From Lasiosphaeris hirsuta (lineage: Eukaryota > Ascomycota > Sordariomycetes > Sordariales > Lasiosphaeriaceae), in NCBI GenBank assembly GCA_030549175.1, contig JAUKUA010000003.1:2666001-2730000 (forward strand): a stretch of 64,000 nucleotides of DNA, written 5' to 3'. Of this stretch, positions 43,347 to 54,900 are shown piece after piece; within the stretch, counting starts at the first letter, position 1; every line of letters starts with the position of its first letter. The notes beneath the pieces were generated by a model, which saw nothing but the letters and a program-made list of their open reading frames with translations, had not been told where the DNA came from and searched no databases. Both the position numbers and the translations under genes were made by a program.

Positions 43347-44891
43347 ATGTCAACTCAGTCCTCTCCTTCACCGGCCCAGTCGGCGACGACAAGCCAGGGA
43401 GATGACTCCAAGATGCCCCAGGGGCATTGTCGGTACATTCTCCTGTTGCCCGAAATCAAGGGCCAGCGGTGTGCCTGCGTCGGCTTCGCGCTCAAGAAGG
43501 GCATCCCCGGCGCCACGTGCGATTGTGGTCATCTGGCATGCTTCCACAACAAGGATCCCGAGGCATCCAGCGACTCGAAGCAAGAACTGGACCTTCTAAA
43601 GAAGCGGATTCAACAGCTTGAAGTTCAGTTATCCAGAGGACAAGAAGATGTACTAGACGGTGTCGTCTCGAGATTGACCGAGGTGGAGGACCACCTCGAG
43701 AAGAGCAGGGAGGAATTCAGCGACCAGATCAAGGGGACGTACCGAAATGTCAGTATCAGTTGGCGCTCTATCGAGCAAGCAGAGCGCAAGAACCAGCAGC
43801 AGGACGAACAGATTCGACAAATCTTTGATAGATTGAGTGCGCATGACGAGCAGCTTGGCAGACTGCGGGCTGGACAGATGGAACTACAGGACGCCGACCT
43901 TAGCTTGGAAGAGCGAATCGAAAACCTCACCGAAACCCTAGAGGAGGAAGAGATGTATTTGCCCAGGTCCAGAGACCGGCGGCCGCGGAGGAGATCGACT
44001 TCAGACACGTCACGCCCAAGAATCCCTTTAGGCCCTTTAGGCCCTTTAGGGGCTGGGGGGGACGCCTTCGACAGCTATCGGCGCCCCCGTCGGTCGATCG
44101 AAGACAGCCCTCGCGGACGAGAGTTTGGAGACGCATTCGCTCGCGACGTCACTCCAGCCCTCCCGAGGCCGGTGCCCGCGTCTGCGCGCTCCACAGGCGC
44201 ATGGACAGTCCACATATCACTTCTCCCTCATGCATTTGTGCCCATGCCATTCGAGAGGAATACCAACGCGTACCAGCGTTGCCTATCGCGAGGACTTCAC
44301 CAAATGGTAGCCGTCCACGGACGGGACGCCGAATCGTTCACCACGGCCGTTGAGAAGGCGTTTGGGCGGTTTTTGAAGGGCCGCCAGTGGATGCCACTCC
44401 AGGCTAAGTTGTGTGACGTCGAGACGCTCCAAGGACTGCCCATGTTGCGGCAGCTGGATCCACACATGGCAGACGCACCTTATGACCACGAGTTTCTGCG
44501 TCATCATGTAGCCGTGTGTGATAACAACGGCACGATCGACTCGCTCTATATTGCCATGAGGCGCCACACAATCTCGTGGCACACGCTGAGGCACTCGCCC
44601 GTCTTCATGGAGGGCCTCGAGGCTGCTTGGGCTTACGATGGCTTACTGGACACGGACCCTTTCGATGGCGACATGGCCATAGATGATGGGGAGCGACCGG
44701 CCGCCGGCGACATAACAACGGCATTGCCCATCCAGCCGTCACTTAAGAGGCCATTGACACGGTCGGACAGCTTTGGGGCAGGCGGGGCGCCTACGGCCGA
44801 ACCTGATGAGGCAAGGGTGAAGCGAGCGTGTCCAGTCCCTCCGCCAGGAACGATTGTGGATATGAGGAGGCGAGGCGTTGAGACGGCATGA
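43347..44891 (+). CDS. Coiled-coil protein with N-terminal SWIM-like Cys/His motif
   Basis: An intronless frame of 514 residues from the ATG at 43347 (TTAGAGATGT); the frame is open further upstream but without an ATG. Residues 28-67 hold a compact Cys/His cluster: C28, C42-x-C44, C58-x-C60, H62, C65-x-H67, reading GATCDCGHLACFHNK. It resembles a zinc-binding CxCxnCxH site with unusually short spacing. Residues about 76-205 form a strong heptad coiled coil (ELDLLKKRIQQLEVQLSR onward to ENLTETLEEEE). A basic SR-type segment RDRRPRRRSTSD and an in-frame LGPLGPLG repeat follow. The C-terminal 200 residues look globular (WTVHISLLPHAFVPMPFER...), ending in a basic, disordered tail. I do not recognise a named family. 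A nuclear or cytosolic scaffold is plausible but inferred. Preceded by a long leader. Confidence 0.8.
   Translation: MSTQSSPSPAQSATTSQGDDSKMPQGHCRYILLLPEIKGQRCACVGFALKKGIPGATCDCGHLACFHNKDPEASSDSKQELDLLKKRIQQLEVQLSRGQEDVLDGVVSRLTEVEDHLEKSREEFSDQIKGTYRNVSISWRSIEQAERKNQQQDEQIRQIFDRLSAHDEQLGRLRAGQMELQDADLSLEERIENLTETLEEEEMYLPRSRDRRPRRRSTSDTSRPRIPLGPLGPLGAGGDAFDSYRRPRRSIEDSPRGREFGDAFARDVTPALPRPVPASARSTGAWTVHISLLPHAFVPMPFERNTNAYQRCLSRGLHQMVAVHGRDAESFTTAVEKAFGRFLKGRQWMPLQAKLCDVETLQGLPMLRQLDPHMADAPYDHEFLRHHVAVCDNNGTIDSLYIAMRRHTISWHTLRHSPVFMEGLEAAWAYDGLLDTDPFDGDMAIDDGERPAAGDITTALPIQPSLKRPLTRSDSFGAGGAPTAEPDEARVKRACPVPPPGTIVDMRRRGVETA
44025..44052 (+). repeat. Tandem 9-bp repeat in coding sequence
   Basis: Three copies of a CCCTTTAGG-type unit, in frame, encoding Leu-Gly-Pro repeats in the linker of the 514-residue protein. 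Confidence 0.85.
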
Positions 44892-46095
44892 AAGCCGCGC
44901 TAGACCAACGACACTGAATCTTGACGACCTTGATGACCTCATTGCACATGCTCGACGACCTGGGCGATAGGATTTGAGATAGTATGAAACCAATGATAAA
45001 CTGTGACCATAGCGGTGGGTAATGTTATAGACGGGGCGGAAATGGGCGTTCGACGGAGACGGGGCGTACAACGATACAGCGAAGGGAAACCAGGGCATCA
45101 CAAGGTGCTAGGCTGGGTTGATACATTTTGTTGCATTGTGGGTCTCTGCTGTTATGTTAAACTTTTTTTTTTCCGCATTTCGTTTTTCTTTTATTCTTCT
45201 TTCCGGAGAGGGTGTGGTTGGACGAATGCTCCATGAGATAGGGTATTGCAGGTAGCGGTTAGGGCTGGAGTCGGAGCAGCTGGGATTTTGTTCCAATTTG
45301 GCGTCCCTTTGTCGAAGGGTGTGTTTTAGGGGCCGCTGGGCCTGGATCGCTTCTTTCGCGTGAATTGGCGGACTTTTAATGAGGACGAGTGGTCGAATAG
45401 AAGTTCTCTCCAACACACAAACACGCTGCTGCTTGACTCGAGAGGGGTATTTGAACATCAAGTTAAGGTGGGGAGGCTGATGTGCTACCCCGCAAAGAAA
45501 GGTTTGTCGATTGTTTATCCGTAGATGTCTATATCCAATGCTAGGTAAGCACTCGACGAAGCCCGTTTGCCGTAGTCTGGGCGTGAGGAGGGGATGTGTT
45601 TGTGTTGTTGGCGCAAGAGCCCGTTTCGACCCGTCGTGGTAATTTCAAGGCCATTATTTAATTGTTGTTTGGGACGTGGTACCAACAAAATGTGATATGA
45701 TGTCGCGGGGCTGCAAGGCATTCAAGACTGCAAGGCGTGAAAAATGGGCTTTGGTGGCTTGCCCCGCTCAAGATTAAGTAGTCGATGTGTGGAAGTCGGG
45801 TCCGAAGATTCGCCGCCGCGTACAGAGTTCCAAGCCAGGTTGCATTGATCCAATGCGCGCCGCCCAACACGACAGCTTGACCGATTGATTCCACCACCAC
45901 CACCCTGACTCCAAACAGAGGCCATCGCAAATCTCTCCGGTGCGGGCGACTACGGGCACTTTGTTCGAGAAATCTTGCTCAGCCGGCGAATCCCTAATCA
46001 CCACCACGCAGGCTCGACATCCCTAACTGCAGCCCACCCTAAAGCTGCCTTGACCTCGCTCGTGTCCCCAGGCGTGACAGTGCCCTTCCGTCACC
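44892..46095. other. Intergenic region
   Basis: 1.2 kb in tandem orientation between the 514-residue coiled-coil gene and the NCBP3-like gene. Contains a T-rich stretch at about 45163-45195. The open frames near 45.7-45.9 kb are on the minus strand and not protein-like. Confidence 0.45.
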
Positions 46096-47702
46096 ATGGA
46101 TCTAGATATTGAGATGGACGTCGATGTCGACGATGCGCCTTACACCGCACATATTCCCGAGGCGTACACCCAGGATATCATAACAGGCGAGGAACAGGTG
46201 CGAATGCAGACTTCGGCGCCCGCCCCTCTTCGTTTGCCAATTCGCTGATCATCATTCCTCCCCTAGGAACCCGGTGAAGTTGACGAAGACCCAATCTATT
46301 CTGGGGCCGATGATGCACACGCGGACAAAACAGTCACGCCACACAAGGTGCACATCCGAGGGTTGGACACTTTCACTCCTGACGACGTCAAGGCCTATCT
46401 CGCCCAACATTACAGCGCTGGGTCGTTTGACAGAATTGAATGGATCGATGATAGCTCTGCGAACATCGTGTTCAAGTCAGAAGCTATGGCGCAGGAGGCT
46501 CTTGTGGCGCTCGCGGCAGTAGCGATTGCTGATGCTACCCAACTTCCGCCCCTTGAGTCCGTTCCCGCGAGAGATTATGCCGTCAAGCCGGACAGCCACC
46601 TGCAGGTTCGTTTCGCTGTCGCCGGCGACAGAAAGGTAGTCGGCGCTGCCCAACGTAGCCGTTTCTACCTCTTGCACCCAGAGTTTGACCCAGAGGAGCG
46701 CCGCCGTCGTGGCGATTTCCCCCGAGGCAAGTATCGCGACCGCGACGAAGGCTACAGAAGGGATAGGAGAGGTAGAGGGGATAAACGAGACGGGCGGGAT
46801 GTGAGGAGGAGAGACCACCGCGACGAGGAAGATGACGAGCCATTTGATGTCAATCTTTATGGCGATGACCCAATCGCGTTGGCACAGCGCACGCTAGGGC
46901 GACGGCCGCGATCCCGGCGAAGGTCGGCATCTAGTGGCTCGATAGAATCCGACCATTCCCGATCATACTCGCACCGGAACCGAGAAAAGGAGCTTTTCCC
47001 ATCCCGACGTTCTGGTAACGGCTATCGAGCTCGTGCCCGATCGGCGTCTCCTGTCCGAGACCGCGACGGTGATGCACAGATGGATGAGGATGAGTCTGCA
47101 CGGGTTGCGGCTGTATTGCGCACCCGCGAAAAAGGCCGGTCGATTCAAGAACGCCTCACTAAGGACAATAGCACGCGGGCGCCTCGTGAACCCCGTGAGC
47201 TGTTCCCGGCAAAGGAAAACAGGGTCAAGGAGCTTTTTCCCACAAAGATCTCTTCGATTACAGGCAGCAAGGCGCAGATGGATCAGGTGGACGACACCAC
47301 CGTCCTGGCTAGCGGTATGTCACAACTTCTCCTTCCGGGCACCCCAATGCTGGCGGCACAGGCTTTGTGGCGTCGGCACTGAATACCACAACCCCCACGG
47401 CCGTACAACGATGCGCAACCGTAACCTAACCAGAAACATGTCATTAACATCAACACTCAGCGAAACTGGCGGACCGAATCACCCCGCGGAATGCTGCAGC
47501 GGTCTCTGGCGGCCTCAGCATTCGCGGCTTAGCGACCAAGCGTGCTAACGAGCAGGGACTTACCATCAAGGGCACCGGGGCAACCGCAAAGGAGCTGTTT
47601 CCCGACAAGTTTGGAGGAGGTAATTCGGGAAAGGAGTTGTTCGCGGACAAGTTAGAGGGCAGGGGTCGGAGGAGGCAGAAAGCAGAGGACTCGTTTTACT
47701 GA
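46096..47702 (+). CDS. NCBP3-like nuclear cap-binding protein with repeated KELFP motifs
   Basis: Animal NCBP3 binds capped RNA with NCBP1 and links to the exon-junction and TREX export machinery. Exons: 46096-46197, 46267-47314, 47461-47702 (1392 nt, 463 residues); donors GTGCGA and GTATGT, acceptors CTAG and CTCAG. Residues 1-60 are very acidic. An RRM-like fold follows at about 62-150 (VHIRGLDTFTPDDVKAYL, then SFDRIEWIDDSSANIVFKS, then LQVRFAVAGDRK), matching the NCBP3 N-terminal domain. It continues with RYLLHP-like RFYLLHPEFDPEERR and an Arg/Asp-rich tract. An RS-like region (RRRSASSGS) and five copies of a [KR]ELF[PA]xK motif follow at 275-281, 344-350, 355-361, 427-433 and 441-447. The third exon is needed to recover the last two copies. 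The last intron (146 nt) is longer than its neighbours. Confidence 0.85.
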
Positions 47703-48652
47703 TATCACATTACAAGCCGGGCACTATCATGACAAGCGAATTCCATTTGCCCGTGTCAGCAACGAACGACGATACGGGCAAGGGAGGTACTTGCACTCAC
47801 AGCCGGATCCTCTGTTTCTGTCGACAGTCTCACCGGGTCCGAGTGTAATTCTCCCGAATTGAGCCGAGGTGAATGACACGAATATAGAGGAACATATGAG
47901 GACAATCCGGGTGCTCAAGGTACGGCGACTTCTCCCATCATCGTATCTGACATTAGTTGCGTTTGATCATGACTAGAACGAGACAAGCAACAGGCAGGTA
48001 GCCGATTTCGCGCCTCACTCGAGCTGGCTGTGCAGAACCTATCGGTAGCGCTTGGTAAACCCTCGGGATGGCGCCCCAGATTGACGAAGTCATTCCAATG
48101 TTTCTAGAGCAAACCAGGTTGGACAGGGCCACCGGAATTAGGCCAGTATCGTTCCATCAAAAACTAAATGGCATCGTTTGCTAGACAATGTATTCTGCGT
48201 TCCTTTCTTTTATGGTCCTCTCGTTTGCGGTGGCGTGCCTACACTATAGCACTATATTCCACATGAACGTCGACTGGATACTGCCCGTAGGTAAGAGCTC
48301 CATCGACAGCGGGGGAAGGTGCGGTCCTGTTCAAAGTATCCTAGGATGATGCCAAATCTCTGGTTTTTCATCTGAAGGAAAGTCACCCCGCCGGCCAGAC
48401 CTTCCCAACAGGAGAGCACATGAATTGATGCATGTGGTCCCACTGTGACATTTGTTTGCGATTTGCCGTTTACCATCGCGACAAGTGAAGCAGGACATCC
48501 TGTGGGTTTTACCCTTTTTATAGTCTCTATCTGCCAAAGACAACTTAACGCCACTTCGAACCTCGGTCGACTTCCAGCCCCAAAGTCAAAACCCCCGTCG
48601 TATCCCCATCGCCCACCCAAATATCCAAGCAGCCCTCCCTGCATTGGCTCAA
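47703..48652. other. Intergenic region
   Basis: 950 bp in tandem orientation. Minus-strand open frames at 48.25-48.64 kb overlap the expected promoter of the next gene and show no domain features. Nothing else seen. Confidence 0.45.
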
Positions 48653-50666
48653 ATGTCCGACCATCACTGGCTCAGAGGCTTGCGGACCTCCCGTGCGCAG
48701 CCGCCCTCCTTCGGGCCCGGATCCGGTTATTCACAACCACCACCTACAAGCGATGTGACAAGCGATACGGTAACGAAGACGTTTATCGCCGACTCTTCCA
48801 CATTCCAGCAAAATCCCCATGGCTCTCCAACTCGCCACCGCGCCGTCCATCGTGTCTCGAGCTTACTGAACTTGAATTTTGGGCTCGGTGTTGCGGCCAA
48901 CAACAGCAGCGAACGATGGACGCCATCAAACTCGGCTACGTCGCCGCCACTATCACCTCCTGAGCCGTCGCCAAGACGTCGCTATCAGGACAATTTCGGC
49001 CCGGAACCGGATCCAGAGGCGGCATGGCACAACCCGAACTTGATGCAGATGGCCGAGTCGCTGCAGGCAGTGATGATATGCAAACGGGATCCTTTAGCAC
49101 CAATTCCTATCATGTGAGTATGCTCTCGTTGCCACTTCTAATCCTTGCTTCCTCTCTAGCCCATTCTCACCGTCGTCTGCCAGGTATAACTCGTATGTCT
49201 TGAGGCTAATTGAGGGCTTCGCGGACATGACCAAGAAACTGCGGGAGAAGGACGAGAAGATGGCAGAACTTGGCAACCTGCGGGAGAAGGAACTGGAGCA
49301 ATTCCGCGGCATCAGTGAAGAATGGATTCAGCGCGAGAAGGACTACAAGGCTGAAATCAAGAGACTTGAGTTGCTCTTGGTAAAGGAGAGTAAAGACGGT
49401 GTCGCATCGGTCACATTGGCGAGGCATAACAGCCTGGTGAATCGTGCCGACACCAAGCGGTTCCAAGCAAGGCTGAGTAGAATAAGTAGTTCCCAAGATG
49501 GGGGTAAGTATTCTTCTATCTGTCGAATTGATAAGGGGACTCATCCTTTCCTAGTACAGCTAGCGAGCTCGGTCTCTACGTTTCAGCCGAAACCCGAAAG
49601 TACTAACCTCGTGAGAGCGGGAAGCTGCTGTCGAATAACAGGTATCCCTTTCTAGTTTCCCTAAGTCGAGAACCCATCTTTGCTGACCAGTCGCCTTTCT
49701 TTAGAATCTCACCCCCGATTAGTCGACTCTACCAAAGATGTGTTGATGAGCCGCCTTGTGGAAAAGGATCAAGGACCGTTAGCAACTGCAATTCCCGTTG
49801 ACACACCCACGGTGCGGCAAGCAGGTATTCTCGACGTAGTTACCCAGGCGGAACAAGAAAACCAGAGCCAACGCCCATCCGGTGAATCACCACACATCCC
49901 TCTGACTCAGCGAAACCAGGCCCCGGTCTCAAGCTCTCATGGTTTGTCCAACCATAGCAGTGCAATAAGCCCCCAAGCTAGGAGCGTAGGTTCACTGCCG
50001 CCTGCTAAGCAGCCTCTGAAGCATCGCTACTCGTTTATCGAAGGAGATGATGGACTCGTGCTTACCATTCCCCACGTCTCTGCCGCCCAAGAGTCGCAAA
50101 AAAAGTCTAAACTGTGGCAAAAAGGCAGCAGTCGGTCCGACTCTGGTCTTGATCCGCTCTCCACATCTTTCAACTCTGTGATCTGGCTAGGCGCCGACGA
50201 CAGACACATGTCTCTAGCAGACCGAGGTCAAGAGTCTGCAAGCAGCAGCGTCAGTAGCGAAACCACAACCCAAAGAGATCTGGAAGGAGCTACCACCGGA
50301 GAAGATCTCACACAGCACCCCACGGCTGCTCTGTTGACCCCGGGCTCCAAGAAAGCTACCGTAACGGAAGTCGCAGATTTTGGGAGTCGTTCTGTTTTGT
50401 TTTCCGATGGTAAACTTGGTACACATACCGTCACAGTCTCAGCCGTGGAAGAGAAACCAGAGCTGGAGATGGAGACTACAGTGCCGTTAGGGGCTAACAT
50501 GGCTCCTCTGCTTTCTTTAAACAAACCGAAATCCCCAAGCAAGTCAAGATCGGTGACTCGGCTAGGGACTGGAGAGACTATGAGTAATGTTGCGCGGATC
50601 GCAGCAGCTAGAGCCGTGTCAAGGGCGGACAACCCCCATGGAGGGTCTGGTCCTTTGGATGGATAA
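48653..50666 (+). CDS. Coiled-coil protein of unknown function, four exons
   Basis: Exons: 48653-49113, 49184-49503, 49555-49641, 49705-50666 (1830 nt, 609 residues); donors GTGAGT, GTAAGT, GTATCC, acceptors CCAG, CTAG, TTAG. The phases close perfectly. Residues 1-150 are Ser/Pro-rich and disordered, ending in a more ordered ESLQAVMICKRDPLAPIPIM. Residues about 155-220 form a clear coiled coil (LRLIEGFADMTKKLREKDEK continuing to EIKRLELLLVKES). The remaining 390 residues are Ser/Thr-rich and mostly disordered, with a short ordered-looking RYSFIEGDDGLVLTIPHVS segment near the middle. A Pro/Ser/Lys/Arg-rich C-terminal part (NKPKSPSKSRSVTRLGTGET) looks like a phosphorylation target. No family recognised. 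Exon 3 is the least certain part. Confidence 0.7.
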
Positions 50667-51839
50667 CAGCGAAGCGCCTTAGCTGAGGTTGAGCCATAAT
50701 TAGATGAATTAGACATCACCATACCCCACAGAGTGAAGATTGGCTGTATTTACAGAACTGGTGCCGGTGCCGGTGGTCTGTCGCCATCGTCAACAATGTA
50801 CTCTATGCTGCCATTTCCTTCCACCCACTTTCCAGTCCCGTTTCTAATCGAAAATGGAGCAACAGTAGCGCGTCGTACAATCCGACCCTAGTTTGTTTCT
50901 TAGCACACGACCTTCCCGTCGAGGTCCAGAGAGAGGTAATACAGTTGTGGAAAATCCTTCCAGAATAAGAAAGAAAGGCATATTTGGTATTTCACAAGGC
51001 CTCTCTCTTCACAGTAAAAAAGGGCGCCTGTGACATTTAAAAGGTCTCCCCCGTCTCCCATAACAAGCTTTGAAGTCCCACGCTAACAAACAAACAAGGG
51101 TTGGATTGTAGCTCCGCCCCTTTTTTTTCTCTTTTTTTTATTTAATTTTTTTACCGACATTGTGATCGGAGCTGTGAGTGAAATATATTGCTGATACTAG
51201 CTCCACTGTTCAACTGTCTCAGGCGGACTCGTAGGTGGTTGTTGGTATTCTGGTGGCTTGTGTCAGAAGAGGGTGTTCAGGCTCAACGGTCCAGAATGGA
51301 CCCGAGACTGGGGGAGTGGCTGGTTTTGAGCAACATGGCATTGATAGGCAGGGGAAGGCCCACCGCAGGTATCGAAGTTTAGACTGAAAGTTAAATATAG
51401 TCACATTTTATGTACCGGTTGACTGTGGAGATGGACAACACAGATGAAGCGTCGGAGACGTGGAGATGACACCGAGGTATCGGGATTTCTAATATTTGTC
51501 CCTTGGGGTGTTAGGTTTACTCATGAATCTGCTGACCTACTATGCGGGACTGGAGTCAGTGCCACGCTGCAGTATGTGCATAGCTCGTGGTTTTTGAACT
51601 GTTGTTCGTTACCGTTGACTGTGGCTATTCAGGAGGTTTCTCCACCACGTAGAGAACCTGCGAGAAACCGCGGAAACCAAAGCTTATTTCCTGGAAAGGA
51701 AAACCGGTCAAGAAATAACGTAGCTGGTGTGTCCACCTTGAATACCTTAAAATGAAGCTTGGATCGGTAATGTATAGTGTTCCACGTGACGTGCGTCAAA
51801 ATCAATTTCCCAACCACTCTTCATGTCAACATCCAAATA
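50667..51839. other. Intergenic region
   Basis: 1.2 kb between the coiled-coil gene and the tRNA. Contains T-rich runs at about 51119-51152. The small open frames here are not protein-like. Confidence 0.45.
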
Positions 51840-51910
51840 GCGCCAGTGGTTTAGTGGTAAAATCCATCGTTGCCATCGATGGGCCCCGCGTTCGATTCGC
51901 GGCTGGCGCA
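51840..51910 (+). tRNA. tRNA-Gly (anticodon GCC)
   Basis: A 71-nt cloverleaf. The acceptor stem GCGCCAG pairs with CTGGCGC, followed by discriminator A. The D-arm contains the A-box TGGTTTAGTGGTA. The anticodon stem ATCG/CGAT encloses the loop TTGCCAT, giving anticodon GCC. The T-arm CCGCG/CGCGG encloses TTCGATT (B-box GTTCGATTC). No intron and no encoded CCA. A TTTTT follows at 51922-51926. Confidence 0.97.
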
Positions 51911-51921
51911 ATTTCACCAAG

Positions 51922-51926
51922 TTTTT
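51922..51926 (+). terminator. RNA polymerase III T-run terminator
   Basis: Five T residues 12 nt downstream of the tRNA-Gly 3' end, the standard Pol III stop signal. Confidence 0.7.
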
Positions 51927-54900
51927 CTCAGCGAATCTTTTTATTTCATTTTATTATGAAACTTTGTATCTATGCGTGTGTAAGTATTCTTCATTAGCTC
52001 CCACTCAATTTTATGATATCATATGCAAGTGATATATATTACGTGTAACTGATATTCGTCCAACCCTCTCTGCCTGAGGTTGTCATAGTGGTTGCTTTAT
52101 CCCGCGACCCGAGAAGCGAATTAGTACAAACGGCGTGGCCCAGATCCCCGGGTCCTGATTAGGTCAGGTCCTAGTTTTCACGGTGCACTTGCACAGTGCC
52201 CACCCTGTCCATTTTACCATTTTTAAGATCGACGCAAGGGGAATAATATACGTTACATTTGTCTCAAAGCACAAACAAATTGTTTTTTTTTTTAAATTTT
52301 TTTTTTAATACTTGGGATTACTGTCATTGTCGAGTCTGTGAGTGAGTACCTTGACTCTTGATAGTAGTCGCGTCGTGTCAATTAACGGAGACATTGTCGC
52401 AATTTTACAATGACACCCAAACCCAAGGCCGGAGCACATTCGACCGAGCCAGCCAAGTGTCAATAAGTGTGCAGGCTGACTGACCGTTACGGACAACGAA
52501 GAATGGATTCGGGATTCGATCGTCATCTCCGCCGACATGAGTTGGAGAGGCCGTTGGTCCAGAGCGAGTGGCCGCCTCTCACCTCACACCTAACTTTCGC
52601 GCAGCTCCGCAAGTAGTTGTTACTAGTGTCCGTGTTGCTGCTCTAGTCCATCAACTCTTTGACAATATAGCCTTCTCCGCATGCCTACTAGCCGCGGCGG
52701 ATGTAGATGAACTGACCCAAGGACTCGGCTTTGGACGCCGCATGCTACCATGAAAAACCACAACCAGTCCTCGGCCCCACCGTCCAACACAAAAACAAGC
52801 CCATCATCCATTCGGAACCGTCGTTCGGCTCGCCGCCCACAGCCGGAATAGAATGCCAGCCAACTCGCTAACCTTTGCAGAAACGGGCGATAGGCTACGA
52901 CATCTCGCCCCGCGCTCGCCTCGCCCCGGCCGCGCACGTACACGCACGCACCCGCCCGCTCGACACCCCCCTTACCAGCACATCGGGGTCGGCCTCGGTC
53001 TCGGCGACGCCCCCGCAGAGAGTCTCAGAAAGCGGTGGACGACGCTAGTGCGTTACGACGGAGAGAAAAGAAACAGGAAAAAAGGCCCTGCCGCGGCGTT
53101 GCGTTACGGTGGGCGTTTCTTCTTCCGCGCCTCTCGCTCACTCACATCTTCCCTTCCCGGGTGGACCCTCAGGCAATGGAACCCCCCCTTTCCCCTCTTT
53201 CCACAAGAACCCCCCGCCCGCCTTGCCCCATACCGACGACTTTCGGTGTGTGTCTGGATCGCCAAGGAAAAAAGCTGCTGCGTCGGCGTTGGCCGCTGCA
53301 CAACACCCCCTTGTCGTGCTGAGGCTCGCATCCACCCACCATATCATTCCATCCACTCACCCACTCTTCCATACTCTGCAACTCTTTTTCTCATGCTCGC
53401 ACGTAGGTATGGGGTTGGGGGGAAGTTGCTCCGGAAGCCGAGTTTTTGATTGCGGGCAAAGCAAGGTGTCCACAAACGGTGGGGGGTACGGGGAGCAAGT
53501 CGCTAACTTCTCAAAACGGCGCTCCATCCTCGGATCGACCCTGCCCCCCCGCCTGCCACGGCCTGATTTATCGCCGCGCTATTGACGGAGATGGATCTTT
53601 GATAGGATTGCGCGCGTGAGCGTGAGCAAGCACATGGCGAGCAAGGGTGGCATGATTGTTGGTCCTTTCGTCCCATGCCTTTTTCTTTTTCTTGCTCGCC
53701 ATCTGCTGGGGTGCCATGCAGTACAGTACACTAGTGTAGTGCAGATGGCCTCAATAACCTTCTTGCTGCGCAGGCGGCCTGACCGTTGAGCTTCGAGACG
53801 CTGTCTCTTTGATCAGACAAGCCATGGGTACGGTGTGGATGTGTTCTGATGAGAATGTTGTGCAAAGATATCCTGCACAACCGGTACGCTATGCACAAGA
53901 CATTGTATGAATATGATTAGAGGTACCCGATGCAAATCATTTGCACCCGAAGCCAACGGCACGTATAATTGGCGGTTGGCGAGTGGTATTCGCTTGGCTC
54001 ACCGTTCCCTCTAGCCGCAGAGATCGACAGACTGCACCTCGCGTCTTATTGAGCAGGCATTGCCATAAACCGTGAGGCTGGCCACTCGGGCCCGCGCTGA
54101 AAATGATAATATGAGAACTGTATAGGCCAGGGACATGGGTTGTTATGTGATTTTCACCAGGTAGCTGATGGGCGTCGAGCGATTGCGTTACCGCTCTCTT
54201 GGTTCAGTACCGTAGGAGTACGGCATGACATTCTTGCCGATGCCGCCGCCGTAGGCATATCAGTTCGTCTCCTTGGGGCTGGGCTGCGGGCTGCGCGGCG
54301 ATCACAGTTGAGTGTCGTTGAACGTCCGTACCCACAGCCTCATCCATGGATATGTTTCCGAAAGGAAGCTCTAGTCTACAAGATGTGTGCGAACACGGCA
54401 ATTTCTTTGTTTCTTTGGCAGGGGTTTCCAGTTTTTGCCGTCTGGTGACTTGGAGCACGCCAGTTTTTGAGTCTCCTGGTGGTGACGTAGGACCGAGCTA
54501 TCCTACGGCTTTGATTTCCTCTCATTTTCAATCTTGTCTCAGTTATTCAGTGCGGGGAATCGGTACATACCCATATCGTGCAGTGCAGACAAATGGTTAG
54601 GATCTGGCGTCCTGAGGACGTGCACCATCTCGATTGCCCGTTGGATATGTTTCTGATCTCGGAGCAGGGCGGCTGTCTTGTTCGAAACGTGTAACGCTCT
54701 TCGATATCGTTATCTCCCTAAAGGTTAGTCAACATGGGGATGGCTTTTCCCAATCAAGCTTAGTAAAGTGAGCCCCAAAAAATTGGGTTGGTGTTCATGT
54801 CTTGTCCGTGTATGCCTGATACAGACTAGACTAGGCCTGGGTTCTGTGGTGGGTAATGGCAGAAAACGGCCAGGAATAGAAAATGAGAGGAAGCCATTCG

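Noticed and set aside
52853..53585. Three overlapping plus-strand frames
   Set aside because: Overlapping frames in all phases plus antisense indicate a stop-poor, pyrimidine-rich stretch, more like a promoter or leader than coding DNA.
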